A stretch of DNA of 59,583 bases from a virus. Below the pieces are notes generated by a model that saw nothing but the letters and a program-made list of their open reading frames with translations, was not told the origin of the DNA and did no database searches. The DNA lies in IMG/VR virus record IMGVR_UViG_3300049432_000036, positions 1 to 59,583 of that record; one strand, given 5' to 3'. A program made the position numbers and the translations under genes. This document shows positions 33,340-42,284 of the stretch, piece after piece; position 1 is the first letter of the stretch, and every line of letters begins with the position of its first letter.

Positions 33340-34857
33340 ATGACCACACAGGCAGCCGAGATGGTGACTCCATACTCCACTGTGGCCCCGTACTTCGGCG
33401 CACCGCCCACGTGGCTGACGGAGATGGACGCCCAGCGGATCTTGAGCTACCAGGTCTATGAGCAGATCTACTGGAACGTGCCGGAGACGTTCATCCTTCA
33501 GCAGCGTGGCTCGGATGCAGACCCGATCTACGTTCCGACTGCGCGGACGATCATCGACACCACTAATCGCTACGTAGCCAAGGACTTCGGGTTCATGATC
33601 GACCCGAACGTGGGCACGCCCGCCGGGCAGGATCTCCTCCGCAACGCCCTCACGTCGCTGTTCCGGCGCGAGAGGTTCTGGTCTCAGTTCGCGAGCAACA
33701 AGCGCTTCGGTTTGATCCGGGGTGATTGGATGTTCCACATCTGGGCGAATGCGAAGAAGCCGCAAGGCCGACGTATCACCATCGAGACAATCGATCCGGC
33801 CGCCTACTTCCCGGTCTACCACCCGGACGACCCGGCGCGTCTGATCGCCGTCCACATCGCTGAGCAGTATGTGGACCCGGAGGACAACAAGGTCTACATC
33901 AAGCGCCAGACGTACTTCCGGGGGCGCAACCCGCTGGAGAACGACGGGACTGACACAACGATCTGGAATGAGGTGGCGTTGTTCGACCCGAAGGGGTGGG
34001 AGGACATCACCATCAACCCCAAGACGGTCATCAAGCCTCTCGTCCAGCTTCCGCCGCAGATCACCAGTATCCCGGTCTACCACATCCGGAACTTTGAGAC
34101 CCCCGGCGACCCTTTCGGCAGTAGCGAGTTGCGCGGCTTCGAACGGATCATGGCCGCAGTCAACCAGGCGATCTCCGACGAGGAGCTGGCGCTTGCCCTT
34201 GAGGGCTTGGGGATGTATGCAACGGACGGTGGTCCGCCCCGAGACGAGCAAGGGAACATCACCGATTGGGTCATGAGCCCTGGCAACGTAGTCGAGCACG
34301 CAAAGGGGTCCACCTTCAACCGGGTAACCGGCGTGGGAACGGTGACGCCGGTACTCGATCACATCCAGTTCCTGATCAACAGCTTGAAGGAGGCATCCGG
34401 CACGCCCGACGTGGCCACAGGGAAGGTTGACGTGGCGGTTGCTGAGTCGGGTATCTCCCTGAGCCTTCAGATGGGCCCGATGATCTCGAAGGTCTCGGAG
34501 AAGGACCAAGTGGTCACGGACGTCATGCGGCAGATGTACTACGACATCTCCTATGGCTTCCTGCCTGCATACGAGGCGACGGTCACGGACGCCTATGCCG
34601 AGCCGTCGTATGGTGAGGTACTGCCGAACGACAAGGCCGCTCAGGTCGCCGAGATCCTTCTGATGCAGAGCCAGGCTCTCGTGGACGCCGACTGGGCACG
34701 TACCGAGATTGCGAAGATTCGCGGGTATGACTTCGGCAACTCCATGAGCCAGAAGGTCATCGATGACATGGCGGAGAAGGCCGCTGCCGTCGACCCGTTC
34801 GCAGCCCGGATGGCGGCGGAAAGTGAAGTACAAGACGAAACCGGAGGAGCAGCATAA
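33340..34857 (+). CDS. Portal protein
   Basis: 505 aa. Size and position directly after terminase, plus the mixed N-terminal helical region, IPVYHIRN...PFGSSELRGFE...N and the long C-terminal helices (SLSLQMGPMISKVSEKDQVVTDVM) are typical of siphovirus portals. Forms the dodecameric vertex ring through which DNA passes. AGGAAGGG upstream of ATG; stop overlaps the next start (TAATG). Confidence 0.88.
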   Translation: MTTQAAEMVTPYSTVAPYFGAPPTWLTEMDAQRILSYQVYEQIYWNVPETFILQQRGSDADPIYVPTARTIIDTTNRYVAKDFGFMIDPNVGTPAGQDLLRNALTSLFRRERFWSQFASNKRFGLIRGDWMFHIWANAKKPQGRRITIETIDPAAYFPVYHPDDPARLIAVHIAEQYVDPEDNKVYIKRQTYFRGRNPLENDGTDTTIWNEVALFDPKGWEDITINPKTVIKPLVQLPPQITSIPVYHIRNFETPGDPFGSSELRGFERIMAAVNQAISDEELALALEGLGMYATDGGPPRDEQGNITDWVMSPGNVVEHAKGSTFNRVTGVGTVTPVLDHIQFLINSLKEASGTPDVATGKVDVAVAESGISLSLQMGPMISKVSEKDQVVTDVMRQMYYDISYGFLPAYEATVTDAYAEPSYGEVLPNDKAAQVAEILLMQSQALVDADWARTEIAKIRGYDFGNSMSQKVIDDMAEKAAAVDPFAARMAAESEVQDETGGAA

Positions 34858-35141
34858 TGCCAGTAGGTAACGAAGACATCAAGATGATCGAGGACGGGAA
34901 GAACCTCTTCCAGTCGCAGTACTGCTCGTCATTCGTGGTCGCCGACGACACGACGGATGGGAACCGCCGGTCTCTGTTCTCGTGCCAGGCGTTCGAGAAG
35001 CATGGCGTGCATGGAAAGTTTGGCACGCCGGTCCACTTCGCTGCCAATGGTGACACGTGGTTCAGGGAGGGCGAAGGCGAATGGGCACACTGGCAGCACG
35101 AAGGTGATGTCTTGGTCGAGCTCAACATGTCCGGCGCGTGA
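34857..35141 (+). CDS. Hypothetical protein
   Basis: 94 aa, beta-rich, two cysteines (C23, C43). No recognised family; lies in the head module. Confidence 0.65.
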   Translation: MPVGNEDIKMIEDGKNLFQSQYCSSFVVADDTTDGNRRSLFSCQAFEKHGVHGKFGTPVHFAANGDTWFREGEGEWAHWQHEGDVLVELNMSGA

Positions 35142-35236
35142 GGCCGGGTATCACGGGGGCGCTGCGGGACATTCTGTGAGGCATGCCGGAGACTGCATGC
35201 ATTGCTTCGGCGAGGACGAGTGTCTGGAGAGTAGTG

Positions 35237-35356
35237 ATGGCAAACACCAAGAAAGCCAAGAAGCGCCGGGCGGGCAAGATCTCAGCGTTGCGCCGGAAGG
35301 GCCTGGGCCCGAAGGTCGCTCGTAAGATCGCGAACGGCAAGAAGAGCAAGTCGTAA
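35237..35356 (+). CDS. Tiny Lys/Arg-rich protein
   Basis: 39 aa, about 40% Lys/Arg, no recognised domain. ATG has GGAG 8 bases upstream. In a different frame, a 49-codon GTG ORF (35176-35325) with a CMHC motif overlaps it; this one is preferred because of its ribosome-binding site. Might bind nucleic acid. Confidence 0.5.
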   Translation: MANTKKAKKRRAGKISALRRKGLGPKVARKIANGKKSKS

Positions 35357-35369
35357 TTGCTGCAAAGCT

Positions 35370-35398
35370 TTGCTAGATGTGGCAATTGCGCGTAACAT
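35370..35398 (+). promoter_or_regulatory. Candidate promoter for the head genes
   Basis: TTGCTA, 17 bases, TAACAT. The GCGCGTAACAT segment is also present at 11597. The predicted start of transcription lies about 45 bases before the ATG at 35451. Confidence 0.5.
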
Positions 35399-35450
35399 CA
35401 GGACGTTCGGCACTCAGCCGGACGAAGCGGAGCACAGGAAGGCAATGCAA

Positions 35451-36386
35451 ATGAGTGGCATGGCGGTCAAACACACGAAGGACCCGGGCGACCACGCGAT
35501 GAGCGCGGACTGTTGGTGCAACCCGGAGGTGATCAAGGTCGAAGCCGTCGCGGATCACCCGGCGCTCGATGAACCGCAAGGGATCCACGCCAAGGGCACG
35601 TTGGCTGAATGGTTGTACAACCGGTTCGGCACCAAGATGGAGCCGTTGGACCCAACCGAGACGGCGAAGACTTGGGACCGGCTCGAAGCCGAAGACCAGT
35701 CCTACTGGGCGCACCAGGCTTATGCCGTGCGACGTGCCGTTGAGCGCGTCGACGCGCCATACAAGCCCAAGCCCGAGCAGGATGACACGGAACTCGTGGC
35801 GTTGGCCGAAGACCAGACGATTCGTGCCCTCCACCACGTTCACGAGATCTGCGGCGGCGAGGTCAAGGGGTTCCGCCAGCTGAATCTCAAGGCCGCCGAG
35901 AGCATGGGCGAAGCGATCCGCATCGCGGTCGGCGCGGCGTCAACCTGCTGGACGAACATGATGGGCGCTGGCGTCTTCAAGAGCACCGAAGCGCTGGACA
36001 TCTCGACTCAGCTCGAACATCACATCGATGCTCACATCACGAAGGGTCTTGGGGCTATCGGCCTTCGGCACAACGTCATCGGCGCGAAACTGCGCGCGCT
36101 CAAGGAGCGAGGTGAGACAACCGTCCCGATCCAGGACGTGATGGACATCCTCGTGGGCAAGAAGGACCAGGAAGCTCACAGCACCGTGCCGTACAACGTG
36201 GAGAAGGCGCGTTGCTGGTGCGGGTCTGACGTCGGCCCGCGTCTGCCCAGCGACCCCTGGGGCAACGGCTGCCTTGCCGACATCAAGCACGACTGGGCAC
36301 ACGAGACTCCGGAGGCCAAGCCCGCTCCCAAGACGCCGGGGTACGACGGCCCGGAAGGCACCGAGTGGGGCGGTACGGCCCGATGA
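35451..36386 (+). CDS. Head-module hypothetical protein with two CWC motifs
   Basis: 311 aa. A CWC motif occurs near each end (N-terminal DCWCNP and C-terminal RCWCGSDVG...NGC), each followed by His/Asp residues, suggesting two metal sites around a central helical domain. No family recognised. Start choice: AGGAAGG is 8 bases before ATG 35451 and only 2 before ATG 35445; a TTG at 35370 is inside the candidate promoter. Confidence 0.75.
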   Translation: MSGMAVKHTKDPGDHAMSADCWCNPEVIKVEAVADHPALDEPQGIHAKGTLAEWLYNRFGTKMEPLDPTETAKTWDRLEAEDQSYWAHQAYAVRRAVERVDAPYKPKPEQDDTELVALAEDQTIRALHHVHEICGGEVKGFRQLNLKAAESMGEAIRIAVGAASTCWTNMMGAGVFKSTEALDISTQLEHHIDAHITKGLGAIGLRHNVIGAKLRALKERGETTVPIQDVMDILVGKKDQEAHSTVPYNVEKARCWCGSDVGPRLPSDPWGNGCLADIKHDWAHETPEAKPAPKTPGYDGPEGTEWGGTAR

Positions 36387-36670
36387 ACGAGGATGACCTT
36401 GAAGTCCTGGCGTTCGCCGAGAAGGATGCAAACCCCAACTCGTGGAACATGCCGATCCACTACGAGGGCAACTGCCTGATCGGCTGTAAGGGCCGGAAGC
36501 TTCTACGCACCAGGAACCTGTTCGCGGTGGGCAACTGGATCGAGTACCACCGCGAAGGCGCGGAGCACGTAGGCAACCTGCTCAAGCGCTCCGGGGGTGA
36601 CCTCGACAAGCTTCCGGAGATCAAGGGCAACATCATGATGTGCGAGGGCGTTGGAGAGGTGGAGAAATGA
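36383..36670 (+). CDS. Hypothetical protein
   Basis: 95 aa, ATG overlapping the previous stop (ATGA). GNCLIGCKGRK gives a C...C pair. No family recognised. Confidence 0.65.
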   Translation: MNEDDLEVLAFAEKDANPNSWNMPIHYEGNCLIGCKGRKLLRTRNLFAVGNWIEYHREGAEHVGNLLKRSGGDLDKLPEIKGNIMMCEGVGEVEK

Positions 36671-37020
36671 GCGAGCCGATCGAGACGGCGACACCTTGGG
36701 GCGGCCGGTCGCAGAAGCCGCCAATTACTCAGGTGGAGGCGGAGCGGAAGGCGTTCGAGGCAGCAGCGAAGAAGGCGATGACCGAACCGGGCAACGGGAA
36801 GGTGCACCCGATGTCGGTCACGTCGGAAGGCTACGAGCCGAACCGGCCGATGGTCGTTCGGGACGACGCCAACGAGATCACCAAGAAGATCGGGAAGCGG
36901 CAGCCCGGCTACAACGACATCGTCGTTGACAAGTGGGACAAGGTGGTCGTGTACTCCGTAGTGACCTGCGCCGCGTTGATCGGCGCAGTCGTGGTGTACC
37001 TCTTCTTCAAACTGGGGTGA
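36667..37020 (+). CDS. C-terminally anchored membrane protein
   Basis: 117 aa. A soluble, charged region followed by one transmembrane helix at about residues 95-115 (VVVYSVVTCAALIGAVVVYLF). ATGA overlap with the previous gene. Unusual among head genes; function unknown. Confidence 0.7.
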   Translation: MSEPIETATPWGGRSQKPPITQVEAERKAFEAAAKKAMTEPGNGKVHPMSVTSEGYEPNRPMVVRDDANEITKKIGKRQPGYNDIVVDKWDKVVVYSVVTCAALIGAVVVYLFFKLG

Positions 37021-37023
37021 AAT

Positions 37024-37896
37024 ATGGCCGATCCGAAGCTAGACCGGGCACCGCTCGATGCGTATCTGCGTCGGCAAGTGACCGTAGATGTGGAAATGCG
37101 GAAGGTTCTACGGGCTGCGATCAAGTCCTTGGACTCCGAGATCAAGCGTCTGTCCGAGTCGGCCAAGATCGGCAACCAGGTTCGCGCGTCACAACTCCGT
37201 TTGACGCGGGAGCTGATGTCGGTATGGCGTGACGTCGGCTCGGTGATCGAGTCCGGCATCATGAACAGTGCAGAGGACGTGGCGAAAGTCCAGCAGGCGT
37301 TCGACAAGGACCTGATGAAGCGGCTTGGGACCAAGATGTCGCCGGACTTCGCCCGTTCTCTCGTCGCCCAGGCCGAAGAAGGACTCCAGTCCTACATCAG
37401 CCGACGTCACTTCAACATGACGCTGAGCGAGCGGGTGTACCGGAATGGCAAGAGATCCGTTGCTTCAGTTGAGTCGATCATCAACCAGGGTCTCTTGTCT
37501 GGCCGATCTGCGAGTGAGATCGCACGTATGGTCCGATCATTTATCAATCCTCGCACGCCTGGCGGGTTGTCTTATGCTGCTATGCGACTCGCAAGGACCG
37601 AGCTCAACAACGCCTTCCACGAAACCTCAATAAGGATGGCAAAAGATGATCCATTCGTGAGCCGGATGAAGTGGAATCTGTCCGGCTCACACCCGAAGCC
37701 TGATATCTGTAACCAGTTGGCTGGTAAAGTCAACAAGTCCGGCTGGGAACCTGGTGAATACTCCGTTGATCAGGTCCCGCGCAAGCCGCACCCGCAGTGT
37801 CTGTGTTTCACGACCACAGTTCCCATCAGCGAAGAGGCTTTCCTGCGCAACATGAACGCCGGGAAGTATGACAATATGGCTGAAGTAGCGGCCTGA
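37024..37896 (+). CDS. MuF-like head morphogenesis protein
   Basis: 290 aa. C-terminal half carries the phage Mu F-like signature: W.LSGSHPKPDICNQLAG, then SVDQVPRKPHPQCLCF, with Cys/His that may bind metal, after a helical N-terminus (about 1-130). MuF proteins are minor head proteins that sit at the portal vertex and assist assembly. Placed after the portal as expected. Confidence 0.88.
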   Translation: MADPKLDRAPLDAYLRRQVTVDVEMRKVLRAAIKSLDSEIKRLSESAKIGNQVRASQLRLTRELMSVWRDVGSVIESGIMNSAEDVAKVQQAFDKDLMKRLGTKMSPDFARSLVAQAEEGLQSYISRRHFNMTLSERVYRNGKRSVASVESIINQGLLSGRSASEIARMVRSFINPRTPGGLSYAAMRLARTELNNAFHETSIRMAKDDPFVSRMKWNLSGSHPKPDICNQLAGKVNKSGWEPGEYSVDQVPRKPHPQCLCFTTTVPISEEAFLRNMNAGKYDNMAEVAA

Positions 37897-37907
37897 GCGG
37901 AGCAACC

Positions 37908-38297
37908 ATGGCGAAGAGCAAGGCAAAAGGGGCCAATAGCCCCAAACGTCCGACCTCCGTCAAGATCTTCTTCCTGACTTACCGCATCAACTACTACACG
38001 GAGCCGGAATGGCTGGCGTCGCCGTTGGACAACGACCTCGCCGGGCAATGCGATAGCAACGCTTCGTGTATGCACATACGTATCTCGCCGAGCATCCACG
38101 AGCAGATGTTGCGCGAAGTGGTGCTTCACGAGATCCTGCATGCGATCTGGTGGCATATGGGTCTGCGCGACAACCCGATCCAGGCCGATGATGTTGAGGC
38201 CCACGAGGAGGAGCATGTCCTGCGCACGTCGCACGGCCTGATGCCAGTAATGCAAGAGAATCCCAAGCTCATGGCCTGGCTCATGTCGCCCGGGTAG
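37908..38297 (+). CDS. HExxH metalloprotein
   Basis: 129 aa. VVLHEILHAIW (about residues 66-76) is a zincin HExxH helix, with an additional acidic/His segment (EAHEEEH) downstream. Positively charged N-terminus. Looks like a small SprT/ImmA-type zinc peptidase. No other capsid-maturation protease is visible, so a role in processing scaffold or capsid proteins is possible, but that is inference. Confidence 0.72.
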   Translation: MAKSKAKGANSPKRPTSVKIFFLTYRINYYTEPEWLASPLDNDLAGQCDSNASCMHIRISPSIHEQMLREVVLHEILHAIWWHMGLRDNPIQADDVEAHEEEHVLRTSHGLMPVMQENPKLMAWLMSPG

Positions 38298-38336
38298 GCT
38301 CATCTCGCGGCCTCCCCGAGCCGTTGTTTGCACAAG

Positions 38337-38375
38337 TAGCCCTACTGCCTAACGGTAGTGGGGCTATTTGCATTT
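38337..38375 (+). terminator. Rho-independent terminator
   Basis: Thirteen-base stem (two G-T pairs) TAGCCCTACTGCC / GGTAGTGGGGCTA with a TAAC loop, followed by TTTGCATTT. Separates the packaging/portal block from the scaffold-capsid block. Confidence 0.88.
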
Positions 38376-38448
38376 CCCCATGTTCTACAGGCATCTCTGG
38401 GTGCTCCGGTATGCTTTGGTACCAAACGGAGCGGAAGGAGACAACCTC

Positions 38449-39126
38449 ATGACACAGAGCGGTCAGGAGGGTGGCTCGGCTGACAGCGCGCAGCAGGGCC
38501 AGCAGAACAACAGCACCGGCACTGACAGCGCGCAGGGCACGGGCAACGGTACGGGCGGTTCGTCGGCTGACAGTGCGCAGCAGAACGACAGCAGCTCCGC
38601 CGAGAAGGACAATGCCGTCAGTCGTGCAGAGTTCGAGCGGTTGAAGAACCAGCTCAGCGCGGCGGACCAGAAGCGATCGCAGGCTGAGGCTGAGCTGCAG
38701 GAGCTGAAGGACAAGGACCTGTCCGAGAAGGACAAGGCCGTCAAGGATCTCAAGGCCGTTACTGATGAGCGGGATTCCCTACTCAGCACGGTCAACGAGC
38801 TCCGGCTGGCCAACGCCTTCCTGAGCGCCAACAAGGTGACTTGGAACGACGGGGACGTTGCCCTTTCGATCGCCCAGGCCAAGGGGTATCTGGCCGACGC
38901 GGTGAACGACAAGGGTGAGGTCAACGCCAAGGAACTGGAGAAGGCGCTCGACAAACTCGCCGCCGACCACAAGTACCTGGTGAAGGTTACCGGGGACGAG
39001 GACGACGAGGAGGAGGAGACTCCTGCATCGGGTGCTCCGGCCAGTGGAGCCGGTCGCAAGAAGCAGGATGACCAGGTTCGTGCCGATCGGATCAAGTCGC
39101 AGCTGCCCGCCCTCGGACGACGGTAG
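38449..39126 (+). CDS. Capsid scaffolding protein
   Basis: 225 aa. A low-complexity Gly/Ser/Gln/Asp N-terminus, long coiled coil (about residues 60-130: FERLKNQLSAADQKRSQAEAE...), acidic linker and a basic C-terminal helix (RADRIKSQLPAL). This matches siphovirus scaffolds placed just before the capsid gene. GGAAGGAG upstream of ATG. Upstream in-frame codons fall in the terminator. Confidence 0.85.
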   Translation: MTQSGQEGGSADSAQQGQQNNSTGTDSAQGTGNGTGGSSADSAQQNDSSSAEKDNAVSRAEFERLKNQLSAADQKRSQAEAELQELKDKDLSEKDKAVKDLKAVTDERDSLLSTVNELRLANAFLSANKVTWNDGDVALSIAQAKGYLADAVNDKGEVNAKELEKALDKLAADHKYLVKVTGDEDDEEEETPASGAPASGAGRKKQDDQVRADRIKSQLPALGRR

Positions 39127-39158
39127 CCCGAAACCCCACTATCCAAGGAGATTGCAAC

Positions 39159-39545
39159 ATGGCTCGGATCGACAAGACCGAACCTCATGTGGGGAGCTTT
39201 CGCGCTCCACTGGGGTTCCAGCCTGTCGCAGCCGACGTGGGCAAGATCTACGCCGTTGACATCAACGGTTCCGGCGCGGCTGTCAAGTCCGTGGACGGCA
39301 CCGACTGTCGTGGTGTGATCTGTCTCTCGTCGCTCATCCCGCAGGGCAAGCCCGTGGACGTCATGACGTCCGGCGAGATCGTGGACATCCTGGATGCTTC
39401 GTCCGGTGTCACCGGCTTCGCTGCGGGTGCCCTCGTCAAGGCCGGTGCTGCTGGTATCGTCAGCAACGCCGCTGCCGGCAAGGCCATCGGCTGGTTCGTC
39501 CAGCCGTGGCGTCTGATCGTCCGACTGCAGGCGGTGGCTGAGTAA
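39159..39545 (+). CDS. Capsid decoration protein (DUF2190-like)
   Basis: 128 aa. Hydrophobic beta-rich protein with PVDVMTSGEIVDIL and GALVKAG, resembling small phage head-decoration proteins of the DUF2190/gpD type. Immediately upstream of the major capsid gene; stop overlaps the next start (TAATG). Confidence 0.7.
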   Translation: MARIDKTEPHVGSFRAPLGFQPVAADVGKIYAVDINGSGAAVKSVDGTDCRGVICLSSLIPQGKPVDVMTSGEIVDILDASSGVTGFAAGALVKAGAAGIVSNAAAGKAIGWFVQPWRLIVRLQAVAE

Positions 39546-40693
39546 TGGCTAGAGGATTCCACGCCGCAGGCGACATCCTGGTCACCCAGACGCAGGACGG
39601 CACCAACCTCAACCAGCTCTGGGACGACTACCAGGCCGCGCTGGCCATGTGGAACGCGCAGCGGGACACGCTCGTGTCGTTCCTCACCTACCGGACCACC
39701 GACCTCACCGAGCAGATGTACGACTCGGGCGAGATCGGCGACTTCGAGCCCGCCACCGAGTACGGCGTGCCGGTCGGCATCCGGCCGGGCGTCAAGCCGA
39801 TGACCATCGGTTACGACTTCGGCTGGTACGACCTCGCCGGGCGGTTCACCTGGAAGTTCCTGGCGAAGGCCACGAGCACTCAGGTGAACGCGTTCACCAA
39901 CATGGCGCTCGAAGCCGACAACCGGCTGATGTTCACCGAGGTCATGCGGACCCTGTTCCGCAGCGACCGCCGGACGGCGGAGGAAGGCCACCTGGTGTAC
40001 CCGTTCTACGCGGGCCAGGTCGGCGACAAGCCGCCGAACAACGGCACCACGGTGTTCGCGGATTCCCACAACCACTACGTCACGACCGGGGCAGCGACCT
40101 TCCCGGCCGCCGGAGCGGGTACCGCGATCGCCACCGCCGACATCACCGACCTCCAGGCCCTCGTGGACCTGGTCGGGGAGCACGGCTACAACGTGCAGAA
40201 CGGCTATCGCGTTGTCCTGATGGTCAACAAGGCCCAGGGCGACGTGATCCGCACGATCCGCAGCCAGGTCAACGGCGGGCCGGTCGGCTCCCTGTACGAC
40301 TTCGTTCCGGCTACGGGCACCAGCCCGTTCCTGCTGCCGACGAACATGCAGGTCGTCTCCGGTCAGCAGCCGCCCAACCAGCTCAACGGCCTTTCGGTCA
40401 TCGGCTCGTGGGGCGATGTCCTGATCATCCAGGACACCTACATCCCGGCCGGGTACATGGTCTGCTTCGCCACGGGTGGCGCGGAGACCCTGAACAACCC
40501 GATCGGTATCCGTGAGGACCAGATCGCTGGCCTGCGTGGGCTCAAGCTGGTCAAGGGCCGTGAGCCTGACTACCCGCTGATCGAGTCGTACTACACGCGC
40601 GGCTTCGGCACCGGTGTCCGCAAGCGTGGCGCGGGTGCGATCATGCAGGTGACCGCTTCGCCGACCTACACGGCTCCGGCCGTCTACGCGTAA
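39545..40693 (+). CDS. Major capsid protein
   Basis: 382 aa, HK97-like by length, position after scaffold and decoration genes, and pattern (P-loop-like DFGWYDLAG, spine helix region LVDLVGEHGYNVQNGYRVVLMVN, A-domain DVLIIQDTYIPAGYMV). No N-terminal delta domain, consistent with the separate scaffold. Very strong third-base G/C preference suggests high expression. Confidence 0.9.
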   Translation: MARGFHAAGDILVTQTQDGTNLNQLWDDYQAALAMWNAQRDTLVSFLTYRTTDLTEQMYDSGEIGDFEPATEYGVPVGIRPGVKPMTIGYDFGWYDLAGRFTWKFLAKATSTQVNAFTNMALEADNRLMFTEVMRTLFRSDRRTAEEGHLVYPFYAGQVGDKPPNNGTTVFADSHNHYVTTGAATFPAAGAGTAIATADITDLQALVDLVGEHGYNVQNGYRVVLMVNKAQGDVIRTIRSQVNGGPVGSLYDFVPATGTSPFLLPTNMQVVSGQQPPNQLNGLSVIGSWGDVLIIQDTYIPAGYMVCFATGGAETLNNPIGIREDQIAGLRGLKLVKGREPDYPLIESYYTRGFGTGVRKRGAGAIMQVTASPTYTAPAVYA

Positions 40694-40706
40694 GGGAGGT
40701 TGCATC

Positions 40707-41054
40707 ATGCGTGAGATGGACATGAACAACCTCACTGACGAGGACAAGGCGTGGCTGCGGTCCTGGAACCGGGAGATTCCCGGCGAGGACGGCGCGGGCG
40801 TGCAGCAGGTCTTGGTTCCGGGTAACCCGCCCGGTGGCGAGACCAACCCGGCTGCAAACGCCGCCATGTTCGAGCCGGGAGCCGGTCCGGACCCGTTCGA
40901 CGGCCAGGAGCCGCCGGACGACTACAACGACTGGACTGGTGACCAGCTCTCTTGGGAGCTGGGGAACCGTGGCCTGCCGAAGTCCGGCAAGAAGGCCGAT
41001 CTGGTCGCACGTCTGATCGAGGACGACGAGAACGGTGACGAGCCCAACGGGTAA
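40707..41054 (+). CDS. SAP-domain protein in head module
   Basis: 115 aa. A Pro/Gly/Asn-rich linker and a C-terminal SAP motif (LSWELGNRGLPKSGKKADLVARLIE-type helix pair near 80-105), a DNA-binding fold often found in small phage head proteins. Ribosome site GGGAGG upstream. Confidence 0.75.
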   Translation: MREMDMNNLTDEDKAWLRSWNREIPGEDGAGVQQVLVPGNPPGGETNPAANAAMFEPGAGPDPFDGQEPPDDYNDWTGDQLSWELGNRGLPKSGKKADLVARLIEDDENGDEPNG

Positions 41055-41076
41055 CCGTTGCACCTCGTCATGAGGA

Positions 41077-41121
41077 CGATTGCCCGGGTCACTTCCGCTC
41101 CGCTAGTGGCCCGGGCAGTCG
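41077..41121 (+). terminator. Strong terminator after the capsid genes
   Basis: Seventeen-base stem with two G-T pairs (from CGATTGCCCGGGTC to GGCCCGGGCAGTCG), 11-base loop. Bases 41157-41170 repeat the leader element seen at 3688 and 31420 in part. The rest of 41122-41237 holds no gene I can support. Confidence 0.82.
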
Positions 41122-41237
41122 CCTTGTACGGCACTGGCGAGGAGTGGCCCAGGGGCCATGAAGGGACGCGGAGACAACTCCGAGTCCAGCCCTAGTCTTC
41201 AAGTCGCCGTAGTGGCCACGAGAGCCATGGAGGGAAG

Positions 41238-41561
41238 ATGGCCGAGTACACCCCCGAAGAGCGGATGCAACTGCGTCGCATGATCGGCGATGCGACTGAG
41301 CCGTATACGTTCTCTGATGAAGAGATTGACGAGTTCCTCACGGCTACGGACGGCGATCTGCGCGCCGCAGCCGCCACCTACTGGTACGGCCGGTCGACTG
41401 AGTTCAGCCAGATGGTTGACATCACCGAAGCCGGGTCCAGCCGGAAGAACTCCGACCTGTTCAAGAACGCGCTTGCACTCGCCAAGCAGTTCGATGACGC
41501 CGACGACCTACCCACCGAGGTGGTCACGCCCTCGACCACGCGCCGGATCGTGAGGCGGTAG
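41238..41561 (+). CDS. Head-tail adaptor (gp6-like)
   Basis: 107 aa. All-helical; the FSDEEIDEFLT then AAATYWYG...FSQMVDITEAGSSRKNSDLFKNALALAKQF pattern is typical of phage head-tail connector (gp6/gp15-like) proteins. Follows the capsid terminator. GGAGGGAAG upstream. Confidence 0.82.
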   Translation: MAEYTPEERMQLRRMIGDATEPYTFSDEEIDEFLTATDGDLRAAAATYWYGRSTEFSQMVDITEAGSSRKNSDLFKNALALAKQFDDADDLPTEVVTPSTTRRIVRR

Positions 41562-41563
41562 CT

Positions 41564-41926
41564 ATGGTGCTGTCTGAGAATGAGGTGATGCGGAAGCAGA
41601 CCGCCGAATTCATCGCTGTGTATCCGCTGGTGATTATCCTGGTGCGCCCCGGCGCTGAGGACGACGGCGCAGGCGGGACGCGGCCAGACCCCGAAGCCCT
41701 GGAACCGCAGATCTTCCGGCAGATCACTCAGCCGACCTCGCCGCAGGTCTTCACCCGCACGATCGATGGCGAGGAAGTCAAGCCCGATTTCGTGTTGTTA
41801 GGTGAGTGGAACGTCGATGTTCAGATCGGCGACTACTACTTCAAAGACGGCGCCAAGCACGAAGTGGCGTACGTCAAGGAAGACCGCCGGTACGAGACCT
41901 GGGCGGAGGTGGTGTACCGTGGCTAA
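41564..41926 (+). CDS. Head-tail stopper
   Basis: 120 aa, beta-rich, with DFVLLGEWNVDVQIGDYY; position between adaptor and tail-completion protein supports a head-closure role. Two bases after the adaptor stop. Confidence 0.7.
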   Translation: MVLSENEVMRKQTAEFIAVYPLVIILVRPGAEDDGAGGTRPDPEALEPQIFRQITQPTSPQVFTRTIDGEEVKPDFVLLGEWNVDVQIGDYYFKDGAKHEVAYVKEDRRYETWAEVVYRG

Positions 41927-42284
41927 GGATGGGATCGAGTGGAAGGGTGACCTATCCGGGAATCTTCAGACGCTCGGTGCTCGTACGAAGAACCGGATGG
42001 TTGCGACGGCCCACTACGTCGCCCCGCAGATCCAGAGCGATATGCGATCCAACGCGCCGTGGCAAGACCAGACGAGTAACGCACGCAACGGTCTCTTTGC
42101 CAAGGTGGTCGTGGCGACCAACGCCGTGTCGATCGTGTTGTATCACTCGGTGCCGTACGGGATCTGGCTGGAGCTGCGGTGGTCGGGCAAGTACGCGATC
42201 ATCACACCCTCGCTTGCAAAATGGGGTCCGAAGTACTTCGAGCTTCTGGCCAAGGCCGTGTTTGATCAGAAGGGACGGCCATGA
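41919..42284 (+). CDS. HK97 gp10-like tail-completion protein
   Basis: 121 aa from GTG overlapping the previous gene by 8 bases, with GGAGGTGG upstream. Contains APWQDQT..ARNGL and YGIWLELRWSGKYAII, the gp10-like family pattern. Joins head and tail. Confidence 0.8.
   Translation: MAKDGIEWKGDLSGNLQTLGARTKNRMVATAHYVAPQIQSDMRSNAPWQDQTSNARNGLFAKVVVATNAVSIVLYHSVPYGIWLELRWSGKYAIITPSLAKWGPKYFELLAKAVFDQKGRP

Noticed and set aside
35176-35325. 49-codon GTG ORF with CMHC motif
   Set aside because: Weak ribosome site and overlap with the better supported Lys/Arg-rich gene at 35237; the C-terminal part looks like shadow sequence.
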